From assembly GCA_026995045.1 (NCBI GenBank), contig JALWPK010000213.1:1-46761 (forward strand): 46,761 bases of DNA, read 5' to 3'. This DNA comes from Gammaproteobacteria bacterium. Its GTDB lineage: Bacteria > Pseudomonadota > Gammaproteobacteria > SZUA-229. The position numbers and the translations under genes were made by a program. Shown in pieces: positions 46,071 through 46,761 of the stretch. Each line of letters starts with the position of its first letter. Within the stretch, counting starts at the first letter, position 1. Below the pieces are notes generated by a model. That model saw only the letters and a list, made by a program, of their open reading frames with translations. It did not search any database and had not been told where the DNA came from.

Positions 46071-46761
46071 ATGGCTCTCATCGTTCAGAAATACGGCGGC
46101 ACTTCGGTCGGCACGGTCGAAAAAATCGGTCAGGTGGCGGACAAAGTGGCGGCGCGCGCCAAGGCCGGTGACCAGGTGGTGGTGGCGGTGTCGGCGATGA
46201 GCGGCGAGACCAACCGGCTGATTGCGCTGGCCAACGAGATGAGCCCGAATCCGCATCCGCGTGAGATGGATGTGATTGTTTCCACCGGCGAGCAGGTGAC
46301 AATCGCGCTGCTGAGCATGGCGCTGATCGACCGTGGCATCGAGGCCAAATCCTACACCGGAACGCAAATCAAGATGCTCACCGACAGCGAGCACGGCAAG
46401 GCGCGCATCCGCGAGATTCAGTGCGAGTCGATGCTGGATGACCTCAACGCCGGCAAGGTGGTGGTGGTCGCCGGTTTTCAGGGGGTGGACGAGCACGGCA
46501 ATATCACCACGCTGGGGCGGGGCGGCTCCGACACCACGGCGGTGGCCATCGCCGCCGCGCTGAAAGCCGACGAGTGCCAGATTTATACCGATGTCGACGG
46601 CGTCTACACCACCGACCCGCGGGTCGAGCCAAAAGCGCGCAAGCTCGACAAGATTACTTTCGAAGAAATGCTCGAGATGGCCAGTCTCGGCTCCAAAGTG
46701 CTGCAAATTCGCTCGGTCGAATTTGCCGGCAAATACAATGTTCCCCTGCGCGTGCTGCATG
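46071..46761 (+). CDS. lysC: Aspartate kinase LysC, N-terminal part (3' end outside window)
   Basis: The frame begins at ATG 46071 and is still open at the right edge (~230 residues visible). [14 protein letters not shown] is the kinase opening with the KYGGTS motif; [16 protein letters not shown] and [16 protein letters not shown] follow, together with [13 protein letters not shown] (substrate and ATP site). It phosphorylates aspartate at the entry to lysine, threonine and methionine synthesis. The ACT regulatory domains lie outside the window. alaS-lysC adjacency (usually continuing to csrA) is typical for many gammaproteobacteria. Translation begins 20 nt after the AT-rich 20-mer. Confidence 0.96.
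   Translation, partial: MALIVQKYGGTSVGTVEKIGQVADKVAARAKAGDQVVVAVSAMSGETNRLIALANEMSPNPHPREMDVIVSTGEQVTIALLSMALIDRGIEAKSYTGTQIKMLTDSEHGKARIREIQCESMLDDLNAGKVVVVAGFQGVDEHGNITTLGRGGSDTTAVAIAAALKADECQIYTDVDGVYTTDPRVEPKARKLDKITFEEMLEMASLGSKVLQIRSVEFAGKYNVPLRVLH

Overview
The window looks like chromosomal DNA of a free-living gammaproteobacterium of moderately high GC. The basis is gene order and protein similarity judged by eye: ftsK-lolA-rarA, glyA-nrdR-ribD-ribE-ribBA-ribH-nusB-thiL-pgpA, yceD-rpmF-plsX-fabH, mutS-nadK-recN, and cinA-recA-recX-alaS-lysC. ftsK is cut at the left edge and lysC at the right edge. I saw no rRNA, tRNA, CRISPR array, transposase or integrase.

Layout: (1) 1-1616, 3' end of ftsK. 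(2) 1617-12549, an accessory island between ftsK and lolA. It holds a leftward three-gene unit (GIY-YIG-like protein, YdjM-like membrane protein, and a 51-residue Cys/His protein). A rightward chain of five overlapping genes follows (XRE-ImmA/IrrE regulator, PIN protein, hsdM, hsdS, Abi_2 protein). After a 254-nt gap come hsdR, a hypothetical gene, a PLD-like protein and a GFA-type protein. Two palindromic repeat blocks sharing a ~60-nt direct repeat bracket the restriction-modification part. (3) 12550-14543, lolA and rarA. (4) 14606-18108, a cyclic-di-GMP cluster: GGDEF-EAL protein, receiver with degenerate GGDEF, PilZ-like protein. (5) 18127-19791, ettA leftward. (6) 19980-27964, a long rightward housekeeping run centred on riboflavin synthesis, with an Ntn-hydrolase-like gene inside it and a RibBX-type RibBA. 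(7) 28010-33415, retropepsin-like protease, maf/yceF, yceD-rpmF-plsX-fabH, a VOC protein, a small lipoprotein and a cold-shock protein. (8) 33520-38736, leftward mutS-nadK-recN. (9) 38781-46761, a long imperfect hairpin, then pncC-thpR, a pseudo-receiver, recA-recX, alaS and lysC, separated by three more repeat blocks.

The most unusual part is the island. A toxin-antitoxin-like pair, the modification and specificity subunits of a type I restriction system and a HEPN-type abortive-infection protein are joined by stop/start overlaps, behind one promoter that overlaps a 12-bp inverted repeat. The separately placed HsdR carries three exact 18-residue Cys-rich repeats. I read this as a layered phage-defence locus in which TA and Abi components could guard the restriction system. 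That is an inference from gene order and motifs only.

A second theme is modular intergenic repeats. Five blocks, each at the 3' end of a rightward gene, are built from nested inverted-repeat modules. A separate AT-rich 20-mer occurs directly after stop codons and before lysC.
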